Assembly (NCBI RefSeq): GCF_047872805.1
Contig: NZ_JBLQUK010000014.1
Span: forward strand, 1-64,000
DNA from: Erythrobacter sp047872805
GTDB lineage: Bacteria; Pseudomonadota; Alphaproteobacteria; Sphingomonadales; Sphingomonadaceae
DNA: 64,000 nt
Reading direction: 5' to 3'
Under the pieces are notes generated by a model. It was not told the DNA's origin and did not search any database. It saw nothing but the letters and a program-made list of their open reading frames with translations. The translations under genes and the position numbers were made by a program. Positions 42,469-50,083 of the stretch are shown here, piece by piece (within the stretch, counting starts at the first letter, position 1; every line of letters starts with the position of its first letter).

Positions 42469-43173
42469 TCATGCGCGGTCCAGTTCGCGGCTGAGCCCGG
42501 CGTTGACCTTGTCGGCAAAGCGTTGCAGCCGCGCTTCATATTGGTTCACCGCATGGCTGAACCGGTTGTAGGCGATCACCGCCGGAATGGCCGCGAACAG
42601 GCCGATGGCGGTGGCGAACAATGCCTCGGCAATGCCGGGGGCGACCACGGCGAGGCTGGCGCTTTGCTGCGCGCCGATCTGGAAAAAACTGTTCATGATC
42701 CCCCAGACCGTGCCGAACAGGCCGACGAAGGGCGCAACCGATCCGGTGGTGGCGAGGAAATTCAGCCGCCCGGCCAGTTCGTCCGCCTCTGCCGCGACCT
42801 GGCTTTCCATCGCCGCACCGATGCGCTGGCGCGCGGCGTCACGGTCAATCGGAGTTTTCGCGGTCGAACGCTTCCATTCATCCAGCCCCGCCCCTGCGAC
42901 CCGAGCCGAAGGCACAGTGCCGCGCATTTTCTTGCTCAGCGCCGCCTCACGGTCTTTGGTGTCCCAGAAATCGCTCTCATACGCGCGCGATTTGCCGTTC
43001 AGCCCGCCGATCCTGAGGGTGAAGGCAACGATGATCGTCCAGGTCCAGATGCTGGCCAGGATCAGGCCCACCATCACCGCCTGCACGACAATATCGGCCG
43101 CCAGAAACAGTTCAATCGGGTCGAGCCGCGCCGGGCCAAGGGTCGAGGCGGTCTGGACCGCCGCAGCGCTCAT
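42469..43173 (-). CDS. tolQ: Tol-Pal system protein TolQ (MotA/ExbB family)
   Basis: A protein of 234 residues from MSAAAVQTAS; a start 21 codons upstream would overlap ybgC. Three membrane helices are visible: IVVQAVMVGLILASIWTWTI, then ATTGSVAPFVGLFGTVWGIM and VAPGIAEALFATAIGLFAAI, with the conserved Thr and Gly residues of ExbB/TolQ channels. The cytoplasmic loop between helices 1 and 2 is charged and helical. It lies 18 bp after ybgC. It forms the proton channel with TolR. Confidence 0.96.
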   Translation of the reverse strand: MSAAAVQTASTLGPARLDPIELFLAADIVVQAVMVGLILASIWTWTIIVAFTLRIGGLNGKSRAYESDFWDTKDREAALSKKMRGTVPSARVAGAGLDEWKRSTAKTPIDRDAARQRIGAAMESQVAAEADELAGRLNFLATTGSVAPFVGLFGTVWGIMNSFFQIGAQQSASLAVVAPGIAEALFATAIGLFAAIPAVIAYNRFSHAVNQYEARLQRFADKVNAGLSRELDRA

Positions 43174-43190
43174 CAAATCAATGGGCACTC

Positions 43191-43670
43191 TTAAATGTCC
43201 TCTCTGTTCATGAATTGTTTGAACGCCGCGCGCCATTCGGGCGGCTGGCGGCGCGGGCGTCCGTCAAGCGAGATGAAGCCGACGCGCAGATTTGCCTCGC
43301 ACAGGGCTTCCTTGCCGTCCAAGGTCAAACGGCGCGCGACCTGATGCATCCTACAGCTTGCCGCGCCCAATTCGGTGCAAATCGTTTCGATCACCACATC
43401 GTCGTCCAGCTTGGCCGGGCGCAGATATCTGAGATTGATTTCCGACACCGCATAGGCGCCGCCTTCTCCACCCTTGGCCCCCGCCTCGATCGCGGCGCGT
43501 TGATCAATCTTCAGCATCCGCAGCAGATCGGACCGCGCGCGTTCAAACCAGCGCAGGTAATTGGCGTGATAAGTGATCCCGGAAAGATCGGTGTCCTCGT
43601 AATAGACGCGCACGCCATACAGATGGCGCGGGCCATCGAAGACGCCGCCGGGAAGAGGAGGATTAACCAT
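43191..43670 (-). CDS. ybgC: Tol-Pal-associated acyl-CoA thioesterase
   Basis: A protein of 159 residues from MVNPPLPGGVF. It is a hot-dog-fold 4-hydroxybenzoyl-CoA-type thioesterase: VRVYYEDTDLSGITYHANYLRWFERARSDLL carries the catalytic Asp in the family motif Y-x-D-T-D-x-x-G-x-x-Y-x-x-x-Y. It hydrolyses acyl-CoA or acyl-ACP and is nearly always the first gene of tol-pal operons, as here. The ATG at 43706 would add 12 residues without support. Confidence 0.95.
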   Translation of the reverse strand: MVNPPLPGGVFDGPRHLYGVRVYYEDTDLSGITYHANYLRWFERARSDLLRMLKIDQRAAIEAGAKGGEGGAYAVSEINLRYLRPAKLDDDVVIETICTELGAASCRMHQVARRLTLDGKEALCEANLRVGFISLDGRPRRQPPEWRAAFKQFMNREDI

Positions 43671-43770
43671 CAGGGAGCCACCTAGCGCAGCAAGGAATCG
43701 CTGCAAAGCCGCGTTTGCAAACTCTGCGATGAACAGCGGTGAAACGAATCTGGCCTGCGGCCAATTCCGT

Positions 43771-44151
43771 TCATTTTCTCCAGATCATCGGCCCGAGCGG
43801 CTGCCCGCCGAACACATGCACATGCAGATGCGGCACTTCCTGCCCGCCATGTGCGCCAATATTGGCCATCAGCCGGTAGCCGGGTTCGACCAGCCCCTTT
43901 GCCCTCGCGACTTCGCCCACGGCGCGGATGAAGCCGCCGATTTCTGCATCCGGTGCCTTGGCGCTGAAATCGTCCCAGCTGACATAGCGCCCTTTCGGGA
44001 TCACCAGCGTGTGAATTTCGGCCTGCGGGTTGATGTCCTCAAAGGCGAACGCCCATTCATCTTCATACACCTTCTTACAGGGGATTTCCCCGCGCAGGAT
44101 CTTCGCAAAGATGTTGTTGTCATCATAGGGCAGCGTCGGATCAATCGGCAT
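43771..44151 (-). CDS. HIT family (histidine triad) protein
   Basis: A protein of 126 residues of the HinT type: DDNNIFAKILRGEIPCKKVYED, FEDINPQAEIHTLVIPKGRYV and the histidine triad HLHVHVFGGQPLG near the C-terminus. It hydrolyses nucleoside phosphoramidates such as AMP-lysine. It follows hisE by 8 bp, so is the last gene of the histidine operon in this genome, a common arrangement in alphaproteobacteria. Confidence 0.93.
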   Translation of the reverse strand: MPIDPTLPYDDNNIFAKILRGEIPCKKVYEDEWAFAFEDINPQAEIHTLVIPKGRYVSWDDFSAKAPDAEIGGFIRAVGEVARAKGLVEPGYRLMANIGAHGGQEVPHLHVHVFGGQPLGPMIWRK

Positions 44152-44159
44152 ATCGTCTT

Positions 44160-44483
44160 CTACTCCTTGGTGCTCCGGTTCGCTTTTTCCTCAAGGCCCG
44201 AAAGCCCCTCGCGCCGGTCAAGTTCGGCCAGCACATGGTCGAGCGACACGCCCTTCGCGTTCAACAGCACCAGCAGGTGAAACAGCAGATCGGCGCTTTC
44301 GCCAACCAGTTCCTCGTTCGAGCCGGAAACGGCGGCAATCACCGCTTCGGTCGCTTCCTCGCCCAGCTTCTGCGCGATCTTGGGCAGGCCTTTCGCGTTC
44401 AGTTTGGCGACGTAGGATTCGTCGGGCGAGGCTGCGCGGCGCGCGGCAATGGTGGCTTCGAGGCGGGATAGGGTGTCGTTCAC
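44160..44483 (-). CDS. hisE: Phosphoribosyl-ATP diphosphatase
   Basis: A protein of 107 residues from a GTG at 44483. It has the MazG-like helical fold of HisE: RLEATIAARRAASPDESYVAKL, KIAQKLGEEATEAVIAA with Glu-x-x-Glu metal ligands, and ESADLLFHLLVLLNAKG with Glu and Asp. It hydrolyses phosphoribosyl-ATP in the second step of histidine synthesis. It is downstream of hisF, separated by a gap filled by a palindromic repeat. Confidence 0.95.
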   Translation of the reverse strand: MNDTLSRLEATIAARRAASPDESYVAKLNAKGLPKIAQKLGEEATEAVIAAVSGSNEELVGESADLLFHLLVLLNAKGVSLDHVLAELDRREGLSGLEEKANRSTKE

Positions 44484-44494
44484 GTTTCAACTCT

Positions 44495-44579
44495 CGTCAT
44501 TGCGAGGAGCGAGGCGACGCGGCAATCCAGAGCCGCATCGCGTGACGCTCTGGATTGCTTCGCTACGCTCGCAGTGACG
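44495..44579. repeat. Palindromic intergenic repeat between hisF and hisE
   Basis: The 85-bp element runs from cgtcattgcgaggagcgag to the inverted cgctcgcagtgacg, with ggcaatccagag and ctctggattgc as inner arms. It occupies almost the whole gap of 108 bp between hisF and hisE. Confidence 0.9.
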
Positions 44580-44591
44580 AAGGTTCAACAG

Positions 44592-45356
44592 TCAAACCCC
44601 GCGCGCGGGCAAGCCTGCCGCGCGGAGCGCCGCGTGTGCCTCACTGATCGAGTGGGTGCCGAAGTGGAAGATGCTCGCCGCGAGCACCGCGCTCGCCTTG
44701 CCCTTTGTCACCCCTTCGACAAGGTGATCGAGCGTGCCGACCCCACCGCTGGCGATGACAGGCACGCTAACGCTTTCGGCGATGGTGGCGGTGAGATCGA
44801 GGTCATAGCCGCGCTGCGTGCCGTCGCCGTCCATGCTCGTCACCAGCAATTCGCCTGCGCCGAGGTCCGCGACCTTCACCGCATATTCGACCGCGTCGAT
44901 ACCCGTGGGCTTGCGCCCGCCATGGGTGAAGATTTCCCAGTTTCCGCGCGGCGTTCGGCGGGCATCGACACTTGCGACGACGCATTGGCTGCCGAATTTG
45001 GCGGCGATTTCCGCGACCAGTTCGGGCCGCGCCACGGCAGCGGAATTGATCGCGACCTTGTCCGCGCCCGCAAGCAACAGCGCGCGCGCATCCTCGACAC
45101 TGCGCACTCCGCCACCGACGGTCAGCGGCATGAAGCACACCTCCGCCGCGCGTTTGACGATATCAAGCAGCGTCCCGCGCCCTTCATGGCTGGCGGAGAT
45201 ATCAAGAAAGCACAGTTCGTCCGCGCCCGCCGCATCATAGGCGCGCGCCTGTTCGACCGGATCGCCGGCGTCCTTGAGATCGACGAAATTGACGCCCTTC
45301 ACCACGCGCCCATCGGCAACGTCGAGACAGGGGATGACACGGACGCGGACGGTCAT
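44592..45356 (-). CDS. hisF: Imidazole glycerol phosphate synthase cyclase subunit
   Basis: A protein of 254 residues, a beta-alpha barrel. Catalytic Asp11 lies in VRVIPCLDVADGRVVKG; ELCFLDISASHEGR, VGGGVRSVEDARALL, DKVAINSAAVARP and the second catalytic Asp in TSMDGDGTQRGYDLDL with VIASGGVGTLDHLVEG are all present. With HisH it makes imidazole glycerol phosphate and AICAR. It starts 108 bp after the hisA stop, a gap mostly filled by a repeat. Confidence 0.97.
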   Translation of the reverse strand: MTVRVRVIPCLDVADGRVVKGVNFVDLKDAGDPVEQARAYDAAGADELCFLDISASHEGRGTLLDIVKRAAEVCFMPLTVGGGVRSVEDARALLLAGADKVAINSAAVARPELVAEIAAKFGSQCVVASVDARRTPRGNWEIFTHGGRKPTGIDAVEYAVKVADLGAGELLVTSMDGDGTQRGYDLDLTATIAESVSVPVIASGGVGTLDHLVEGVTKGKASAVLAASIFHFGTHSISEAHAALRAAGLPARGV

Positions 45357-45369
45357 GGGGTAGTTCCTT

Positions 45370-45454
45370 CGTCATTGCGAGCGTAGCGAAGCAATCCAGA
45401 GCGTCTCACGAAACGGCTCTGGATTGCCGCGCGGCTGCGCCGCTCGCAATGACG
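45370..45454. repeat. Palindromic intergenic repeat between hisA and hisF
   Basis: The 85-bp element starts cgtcattgcgagcgtagcga and ends with the inverted gccgctcgcaatgacg, with agcaatccagagc and gctctggattgc as inner arms. It is the most regular copy in the window. Confidence 0.9.
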
Positions 45455-45464
45455 AAGTGGATTT

Positions 45465-46205
45465 TCACGCCCGCGTCTCCGCTCTCGCCCCCATCTGGAT
45501 CGCCGCCGCGAGGTCGAGCTTGCCCTCATACAGCGCCCGCCCGGTAATCACGCCTTCGATCCCCTCATGCGCGTGGAGCGCGAGGATGTGGATATCGGAC
45601 AGGCCCTTGACCCCGCCGCTCGCAATCACCGGAATGTCCACCCGGCGCGCCAAATCCACGGTCGCGTCGATGTTCACGCCCTTGAGCAGCCCGTCGCGGC
45701 CGATGTCGGTGAACAGCAGCGCGGCGACGCCCGCATCCTCGAAACGGCGGGCAAGGTCCACCACCGGCACGTCGGACACCTCGGCCCAGCCCTCGGTCGC
45801 GACCATGCCGTCCTTCGCATCGACCGCGACGACGATGCCGCCTTCCCATTCGCGCGCCATTTCCTTGACGAACTCGGGGTTCTTGAGCGCCGCCGAGCCC
45901 ATCACCACCCGCGCCACGCCGAGGCCAAACCAGCCCTCGACCGCCTTTGCATCGCGGATGCCGCCGCCCAGCTGGACGTAGCCGGGGAATGCTTCGATGA
46001 TTGCCTCCACCGCCGCGCGGTTGCGGCCCTCGCCTGCGAAACTTCCGTCGAGATCGACGACGTGCAGATGCTCCGCGCCGCTTTCCGCAAAGAGCATCGC
46101 TTGCGCCGCCGGATTGTCCCCGTAAACGGTGGCGCGGTCCATATCGCCTTCGGCCAGCCGCACGACTTCGCCGCCTTTAAGGTCGATGGCTGGGAAAACG
46201 ATCAT
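45465..46205 (-). CDS. hisA: Phosphoribosylformimino-5-aminoimidazole carboxamide ribotide isomerase
   Basis: A protein of 246 residues from MIVFPAIDLKGGEVVRL, with the catalytic Asp in FPAIDLKGG. Other barrel motifs are LHVVDLDGSFAG, VQLGGGIRDAKAVEGW, RVVMGSAALKNPEF, LLFTDIGRDGLLKGVN and VIASGGVKGLSDI. It catalyses the Amadori rearrangement of ProFAR to PRFAR. The ATG overlaps the hisH stop (ATGA), so the two are coupled. Confidence 0.97.
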   Translation of the reverse strand: MIVFPAIDLKGGEVVRLAEGDMDRATVYGDNPAAQAMLFAESGAEHLHVVDLDGSFAGEGRNRAAVEAIIEAFPGYVQLGGGIRDAKAVEGWFGLGVARVVMGSAALKNPEFVKEMAREWEGGIVVAVDAKDGMVATEGWAEVSDVPVVDLARRFEDAGVAALLFTDIGRDGLLKGVNIDATVDLARRVDIPVIASGGVKGLSDIHILALHAHEGIEGVITGRALYEGKLDLAAAIQMGARAETRA

Positions 46206-46822
46206 GGCTTCCACTCCAGGAATCGTTCGAGGGTCGCCAGCCCATAGGCCTGGCTCTTCTCCGGGTGATATTGCACGCCGCAGATATTGCCGCGTGTGAC
46301 CGCGGCGACAAGCCCTTCACCGTGATCGGTCAGCGCAGCAACATGATGCGGGTCTTCGGCGACGAAGTGATAGGAATGGAGGAAATAAGCCTCTCCCTCC
46401 TCAATCACCCGATGCCCGCGCGCATGGGGCATCACGGCAACATCGTTCCAGCCCATATGCGGGACCTTGATCGCCGGATCATGCGGGGTGATCAGGCGCA
46501 CCTCGCCCGGAATCCAGCCCAGCCCCTTATGCGCGCCAAACTCTAGCCCCCGGTCCGCAAGCAATTGCATCCCGACGCATATACCAAGGAACGGCGCGCC
46601 GCCGTGATAGACGCGCTCTGTCAAGGCCTCGACCATGCCGGGAACGGCGCGCAGGCCATCGGCGCAGGCCGCAAACGCGCCAACACCCGGCAACACGATG
46701 CGGTCAGCCCGGCGCACCACATCGGCATCGGCGGTGACAACCACATCGGCGCCCACCGCTTTCAGCGCATTATGGACCGAGTGAAGATTGCCCGCGCCGT
46801 AATCGATCAAAGCTATGGTCAT
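46202..46822 (-). CDS. hisH: Imidazole glycerol phosphate synthase glutamine amidotransferase subunit
   Basis: A protein of 206 residues, class I glutaminase. It has IALIDYGAGNLHSV, VLPGVGAFAAC, the nucleophilic Cys in FLGICVGMQLLADRG, and the His-Glu pair in GVQYHPEKSQAYGL. It supplies ammonia to HisF. No Shine-Dalgarno sequence is apparent before the ATG; instead a strong hairpin at 46834-46855 lies 12 bp upstream. Confidence 0.96.
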   Translation of the reverse strand: MTIALIDYGAGNLHSVHNALKAVGADVVVTADADVVRRADRIVLPGVGAFAACADGLRAVPGMVEALTERVYHGGAPFLGICVGMQLLADRGLEFGAHKGLGWIPGEVRLITPHDPAIKVPHMGWNDVAVMPHARGHRVIEEGEAYFLHSYHFVAEDPHHVAALTDHGEGLVAAVTRGNICGVQYHPEKSQAYGLATLERFLEWKP

Positions 46823-46833
46823 TGTTTGTTTCG

Positions 46834-46855
46834 CGCAGCCCCATCCGGGGCTGCG
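46834..46855. promoter_or_regulatory. Hairpin in the hisB-hisH intergenic region
   Basis: CGCAGCCCC and GGGGCTGCG form a perfect 9-bp stem with an ATCC loop just upstream of hisH. The hisB-hisH gap (46823-46957) holds no gene. Without a U-run it is not a clear terminator; it may modulate hisH translation or stabilise hisB mRNA. Confidence 0.4.
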
Positions 46856-46957
46856 TCCTCGCTAGACGTCCTCCGCTTCGCTACGGACCCGCTGCGGGCG
46901 GCCAGTCGGCCTTGCGGTCGCTGCGCGACCGATTGGTGCCTCTTGTTAGAACACCTC

Positions 46958-47563
46958 CTAACCACCCAACTGGCCCTTGGTGCTCGGGATCGCGCTGCCT
47001 TTCCTCGGGTCGCGTTCAACCGCGATCCGCATCGCGCGGGCAAAGCCTTTATAGATGCTTTCGCAAATGTGGTGGTTGTTGGTGCCGTAAAGCAGTTCGA
47101 TATGCAGCGTCAGACCGGCGCTTTGCGCGACCGAATGGAACCAGTGCTCGATCAGCTCGGTGTCCCATTCGCCCAGTTTTTCCTGCGTGAAACGCGCGTT
47201 CCACACCAAAAACGGCCGCCCCGAAATATCGAGCGCGACGCGGCTGAGCGTTTCGTCCATCGGCGAATAGGCCGCGCCGTACCGCCCGATCCCGGCCTTA
47301 TCGCCCAGCGCATCGGACAGCGCCTGACCCAGCGCAATCGCCGAATCCTCGGTCGTGTGGTGCTGATCGACATGCAGGTCGCCCGACACCTTCATCGTCA
47401 CGTCGATCAGCGAATGTTTGGAAAACTGTTCGACCATGTGGTCCAGAAAGCCGATCCCGGTCGCCACATCATAGGCGCCGGTGCCATCGAGATTGACGGC
47501 GATCGAAATTCCCGTTTCTGCGGTCTTGCGTTCGACCGTCCCTGTGCGCTGGTCTGTGTTCAT
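46958..47563 (-). CDS. hisB: Imidazoleglycerol-phosphate dehydratase
   Basis: A protein of 201 residues with the duplicated metal-binding fold: GIGFLDHMVEQFSKHSLIDV, DLHVDQHHTTEDSAIALGQAL with the His-His-x-x-Glu motif, AYSPMDETLSRVALDISGRPF and LLYGTNNHHICESIYKGFARAM with the second His-His-x-x-Glu. It is the single-function form, as usual outside enterobacteria. It is first in the leftward his run and divergent from sspB. Confidence 0.97.
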   Translation of the reverse strand: MNTDQRTGTVERKTAETGISIAVNLDGTGAYDVATGIGFLDHMVEQFSKHSLIDVTMKVSGDLHVDQHHTTEDSAIALGQALSDALGDKAGIGRYGAAYSPMDETLSRVALDISGRPFLVWNARFTQEKLGEWDTELIEHWFHSVAQSAGLTLHIELLYGTNNHHICESIYKGFARAMRIAVERDPRKGSAIPSTKGQLGG

Positions 47564-47680
47564 GCTCTGCGCCTATACGCCCGGCCCGATGCTGCGCAAG
47601 CATGAGATCAGGATAAAGCTCTGCTGCGCTGCACGAAACGCTTGACCAGCGCGGCGCGCGCCGCCACGATTCCAGCTGCA

Positions 47681-48211
47681 ATGACCGAAGATACACCCGA
47701 TAGCCTGATCCCCTATGACGAGATCGTTCAGGAAGCCTTGCGCGCGGTCGTGGGCCGCGTGCTGCGCGAGATTGAGCGCGGGGGGAGCGAGCTGCCTGGC
47801 AGTCACCATTTCTACATCACCTTCAAAACCCATGCGCAGGGGGTCACGATCCCGAAACATCTGCGCGAACGGTTTCCTGATGAAATGACCATCGTTTTGC
47901 AGAACAAGTTCTGGGATCTCGACGTGCGCGACGATGGGTTCAGCGTCGGCCTGTCGTTCAATCAGATCCCGGCAAAGCTCGAAGTGCCCTATTCCGCGAT
48001 CACTGCATTCGTCGATCCGGCGGTCGATTTCGGGCTGCAGTTTCAGGCTTCGGCTGCCGAAATGGCGCATGAAGAACACGAAAACGCTCAGAATGATGCG
48101 GCAATTCCCGATGGCTCCGCCGAACACAGCAATGCCGATGGGTCGGTCGCTGACACGGCCGAAGATGATGGCTCCAACGTCGTGACGGTCGATTTCGGCC
48201 GCAAGAAATAG
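47681..48211 (+). CDS. sspB: SspB-like ClpXP adaptor (alphaproteobacterial type)
   Basis: A protein of 176 residues from MTEDTPDSLIPYDEI. The SspB fold is seen in HHFYITFKTHAQGVTIPKHLRERFPDEMTIVLQ in sequence pieces, with FWDLDVRDDGFSVGLSFNQIPAKLEVPYSAITAF. A long acidic disordered linker leads to a terminal basic VVTVDFGRKK, which resembles the ClpX-binding tail. It delivers ssrA-tagged proteins to ClpXP. It is divergent from hisB. Confidence 0.88.
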   Translation: MTEDTPDSLIPYDEIVQEALRAVVGRVLREIERGGSELPGSHHFYITFKTHAQGVTIPKHLRERFPDEMTIVLQNKFWDLDVRDDGFSVGLSFNQIPAKLEVPYSAITAFVDPAVDFGLQFQASAAEMAHEEHENAQNDAAIPDGSAEHSNADGSVADTAEDDGSNVVTVDFGRKK

Positions 48212-48228
48212 CGCAGCGGCGGGCCTGA

Positions 48229-48645
48229 ATGGCAAAGCGCGCGCGCCCGGCAAATGCCCATCCCGCTGAGGAGGCGCAGGAGCGTATCGCGGTTGACAAA
48301 ACCCCGGATTCGGACTGGCAAACGCGCGGTCTGCCGCTGCCCAGCACCAATCCTGCGACCAATCTGCTGATCGCGGATATTGTGCTGCGCGGGGCCTCCA
48401 CCTTGTTTCGCAAAGGAGTCGAACAGCGCGTCGCCAGAGCCGGTTCGCAGCACGAAGGCGCAGCGCAGGAATTGCTCGACGGGCGAACGCTGATCACCAC
48501 GCTGGCGCTGTATGGAGCGAGCAAGCTGGCGACGAGGTCTGTGCCGGGCCTGATGATTGTCACCGGCGGTCTTGCGCTCAAAACACTGTATGATCGCGGC
48601 AAGGCGCGGCAGCGGCGGCTCGCGCAAAAACCGCGCGGCGATTGA
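48229..48645 (+). CDS. Conserved-looking hypothetical protein (138 aa)
   Basis: A protein of 138 residues starting MAKRARPANAHPAEEAQ. A charged N-terminal third is followed by NPATNLLIADIVLRGASTLFRKGVEQRVAR and a hydrophobic segment (TLITTLALYGASKLATRSVPGLMIVTGGLALKTLYD in parts) that may be a membrane hairpin or an amphipathic region, then a basic tail. I do not recognise a family. It lies 17 bp after sspB and so is probably co-transcribed with it. Confidence 0.7.
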   Translation: MAKRARPANAHPAEEAQERIAVDKTPDSDWQTRGLPLPSTNPATNLLIADIVLRGASTLFRKGVEQRVARAGSQHEGAAQELLDGRTLITTLALYGASKLATRSVPGLMIVTGGLALKTLYDRGKARQRRLAQKPRGD

Positions 48646-48720
48646 ACCCGGCGCAACATCGCGCGGCAGGATCCTGCGTGCGCACTTGATTTTGCCCCCC
48701 GATCTGCGGCATCGGGACCT

Positions 48721-49377
48721 ATGGGCGAACCAACCAAACATAGCCAATCCGACAAGCTCCACCGCCGGGGCCTGTTGTTCATCCTGTCCTCGCCATCGGG
48801 GGCAGGCAAGACGACCTTGTCGCATATGTTGCTGAAACAGGATTCCGACATCACGCTATCGGTGTCGGCCACCACCCGCCCGCCGCGTCCGGGGGAGGTT
48901 GACGGGGTGGATTACCATTTCGTTTCCGATGCCCAGTTTGACGCCATGGTTGCCGAAGATGAATTCTACGAATGGGCGCATGTGTTCGACCATCGTTACG
49001 GCACGCCCAAGGGGGCAATCCGGGCCGCGCTGAAAGAAGGGCAGGATTTCCTGTTCGACATCGACTGGCAGGGCACACAGCAGCTCTATCAAAAGGATCA
49101 GCAGGACGTTGTCAGCGTCTTTATCCTTCCGCCCAGCCTTGATGAACTGCGCCGCCGGCTCGAATCGCGCGCGCAGGACAGCAACGCAGTGATCGACGAC
49201 CGGATGGACCGCGCCCGCGCCGAAATCAGCCATTGGGCCGAATATGATTACGTCGTCATCAATGACAATGTTGACGAATGTTTCGACCGGGTGCGCGAAG
49301 TGCTCGATGCAGAACGCATGCGCCGCACCCGTCAGACCGGGCTGATCCCGTTCGTGCGCGAATTGATGGGCGGATGA
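48721..49377 (+). CDS. gmk: Guanylate kinase
   Basis: A protein of 218 residues. P-loop SSPSGAGKTTL, GMP-binding SVSATTRPPRPGEVDGVDYHFVS and FYEWAHVFDHRYGTPKGAI, and the acidic DIDWQGTQQL segment are complete. It phosphorylates GMP to GDP. It starts 75 bp after the hypothetical gene and precedes the YqcI-DUF1989 pair by 4 bp. Confidence 0.97.
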   Translation: MGEPTKHSQSDKLHRRGLLFILSSPSGAGKTTLSHMLLKQDSDITLSVSATTRPPRPGEVDGVDYHFVSDAQFDAMVAEDEFYEWAHVFDHRYGTPKGAIRAALKEGQDFLFDIDWQGTQQLYQKDQQDVVSVFILPPSLDELRRRLESRAQDSNAVIDDRMDRARAEISHWAEYDYVVINDNVDECFDRVREVLDAERMRRTRQTGLIPFVRELMGG

Positions 49378-49381
49378 TGCC

Positions 49382-50083
49382 ATGATCGCCACTCTGCGGG
49401 CATTGGATCCCATGATCCGCGCAGACTTGCGTTGCGGCACCATAGCGCTTCACGAATTCATCAGCGACGCTGCCTACCCTTGCGTGGGAGCGAAGGCGGC
49501 AATCGGTCAGGGCACGCTCGCGGTATTTCAGGCGGGGGATATGACCAGCGCGCAAGATGACCGGGCAATTCACAGAGCCCTTACTCATGCGGCGCGCAGG
49601 ACCGCCGCAGATTTGGGCAATTTCCGAAGTTTCGCCGTGCTGTTCGGCGGCCCGGTGATGGCCAGCGAAGCCGAATTCGAAGACGCCATGTGGGACCGTT
49701 TGCAAGCGCTCGCCGATTGGGATGCACAGCTCGGGTTTTCGTATGACGAGCGGGTCGATCGCGATCCGGTCAGCCCACATTTTGCGCTGAGTTTGGGGGG
49801 CAAGGGATATTTCGCCATCGGGCTGCATCCGCGCGCCTCGCGGCCCGCGCGGCGGTTTCGCTATCCAGCTATTGTCCTGAATCAGCACGCTCAGTTTGAA
49901 CAGCTGCGAGACAGCGGGCAGTATGAAAAAATGCGGGCCACGATCCTGTCGCGCGACCTGCGATTGGCCGGGTCGGTCAACCCAATGCTGTCCCGCCACG
50001 GCGAAACAAGCGCGGCGCGGCAATATAGCGGGCGGGCGGTTGACGATAGCTGGCGCTGTCCCTTCCGCGATCCGCGCGCGTGA
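49382..50083 (+). CDS. YqcI/YcgG family protein (possible heme-dependent N-hydroxylase)
   Basis: A protein of 233 residues of the YqcI/YcgG family: HEFISDAAYPCVGAKAA at the N-terminus, FAVLFGGPVMASEAEFEDAMW, HFALSLGGKGYFAIGLHP and RYPAIVLNQHAQFEQLR, with the terminal DDSWRCPF. One member, GntA, N-hydroxylates a guanidino compound with heme. The family match makes similar oxidation of a guanidine-containing substrate a fair guess. The stop overlaps the GTG of the DUF1989 gene (GTGA), which itself belongs to a family linked to guanidine/urea metabolism. Confidence 0.85.
   Translation: MIATLRALDPMIRADLRCGTIALHEFISDAAYPCVGAKAAIGQGTLAVFQAGDMTSAQDDRAIHRALTHAARRTAADLGNFRSFAVLFGGPVMASEAEFEDAMWDRLQALADWDAQLGFSYDERVDRDPVSPHFALSLGGKGYFAIGLHPRASRPARRFRYPAIVLNQHAQFEQLRDSGQYEKMRATILSRDLRLAGSVNPMLSRHGETSAARQYSGRAVDDSWRCPFRDPRA

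Noticed and set aside
42370..45454. Palindromic repeats as intrinsic terminators
   Set aside because: They are long, lack U-runs, lie inside operons that must be read through, and recur with conserved sequence, so a repeat family is the better reading.
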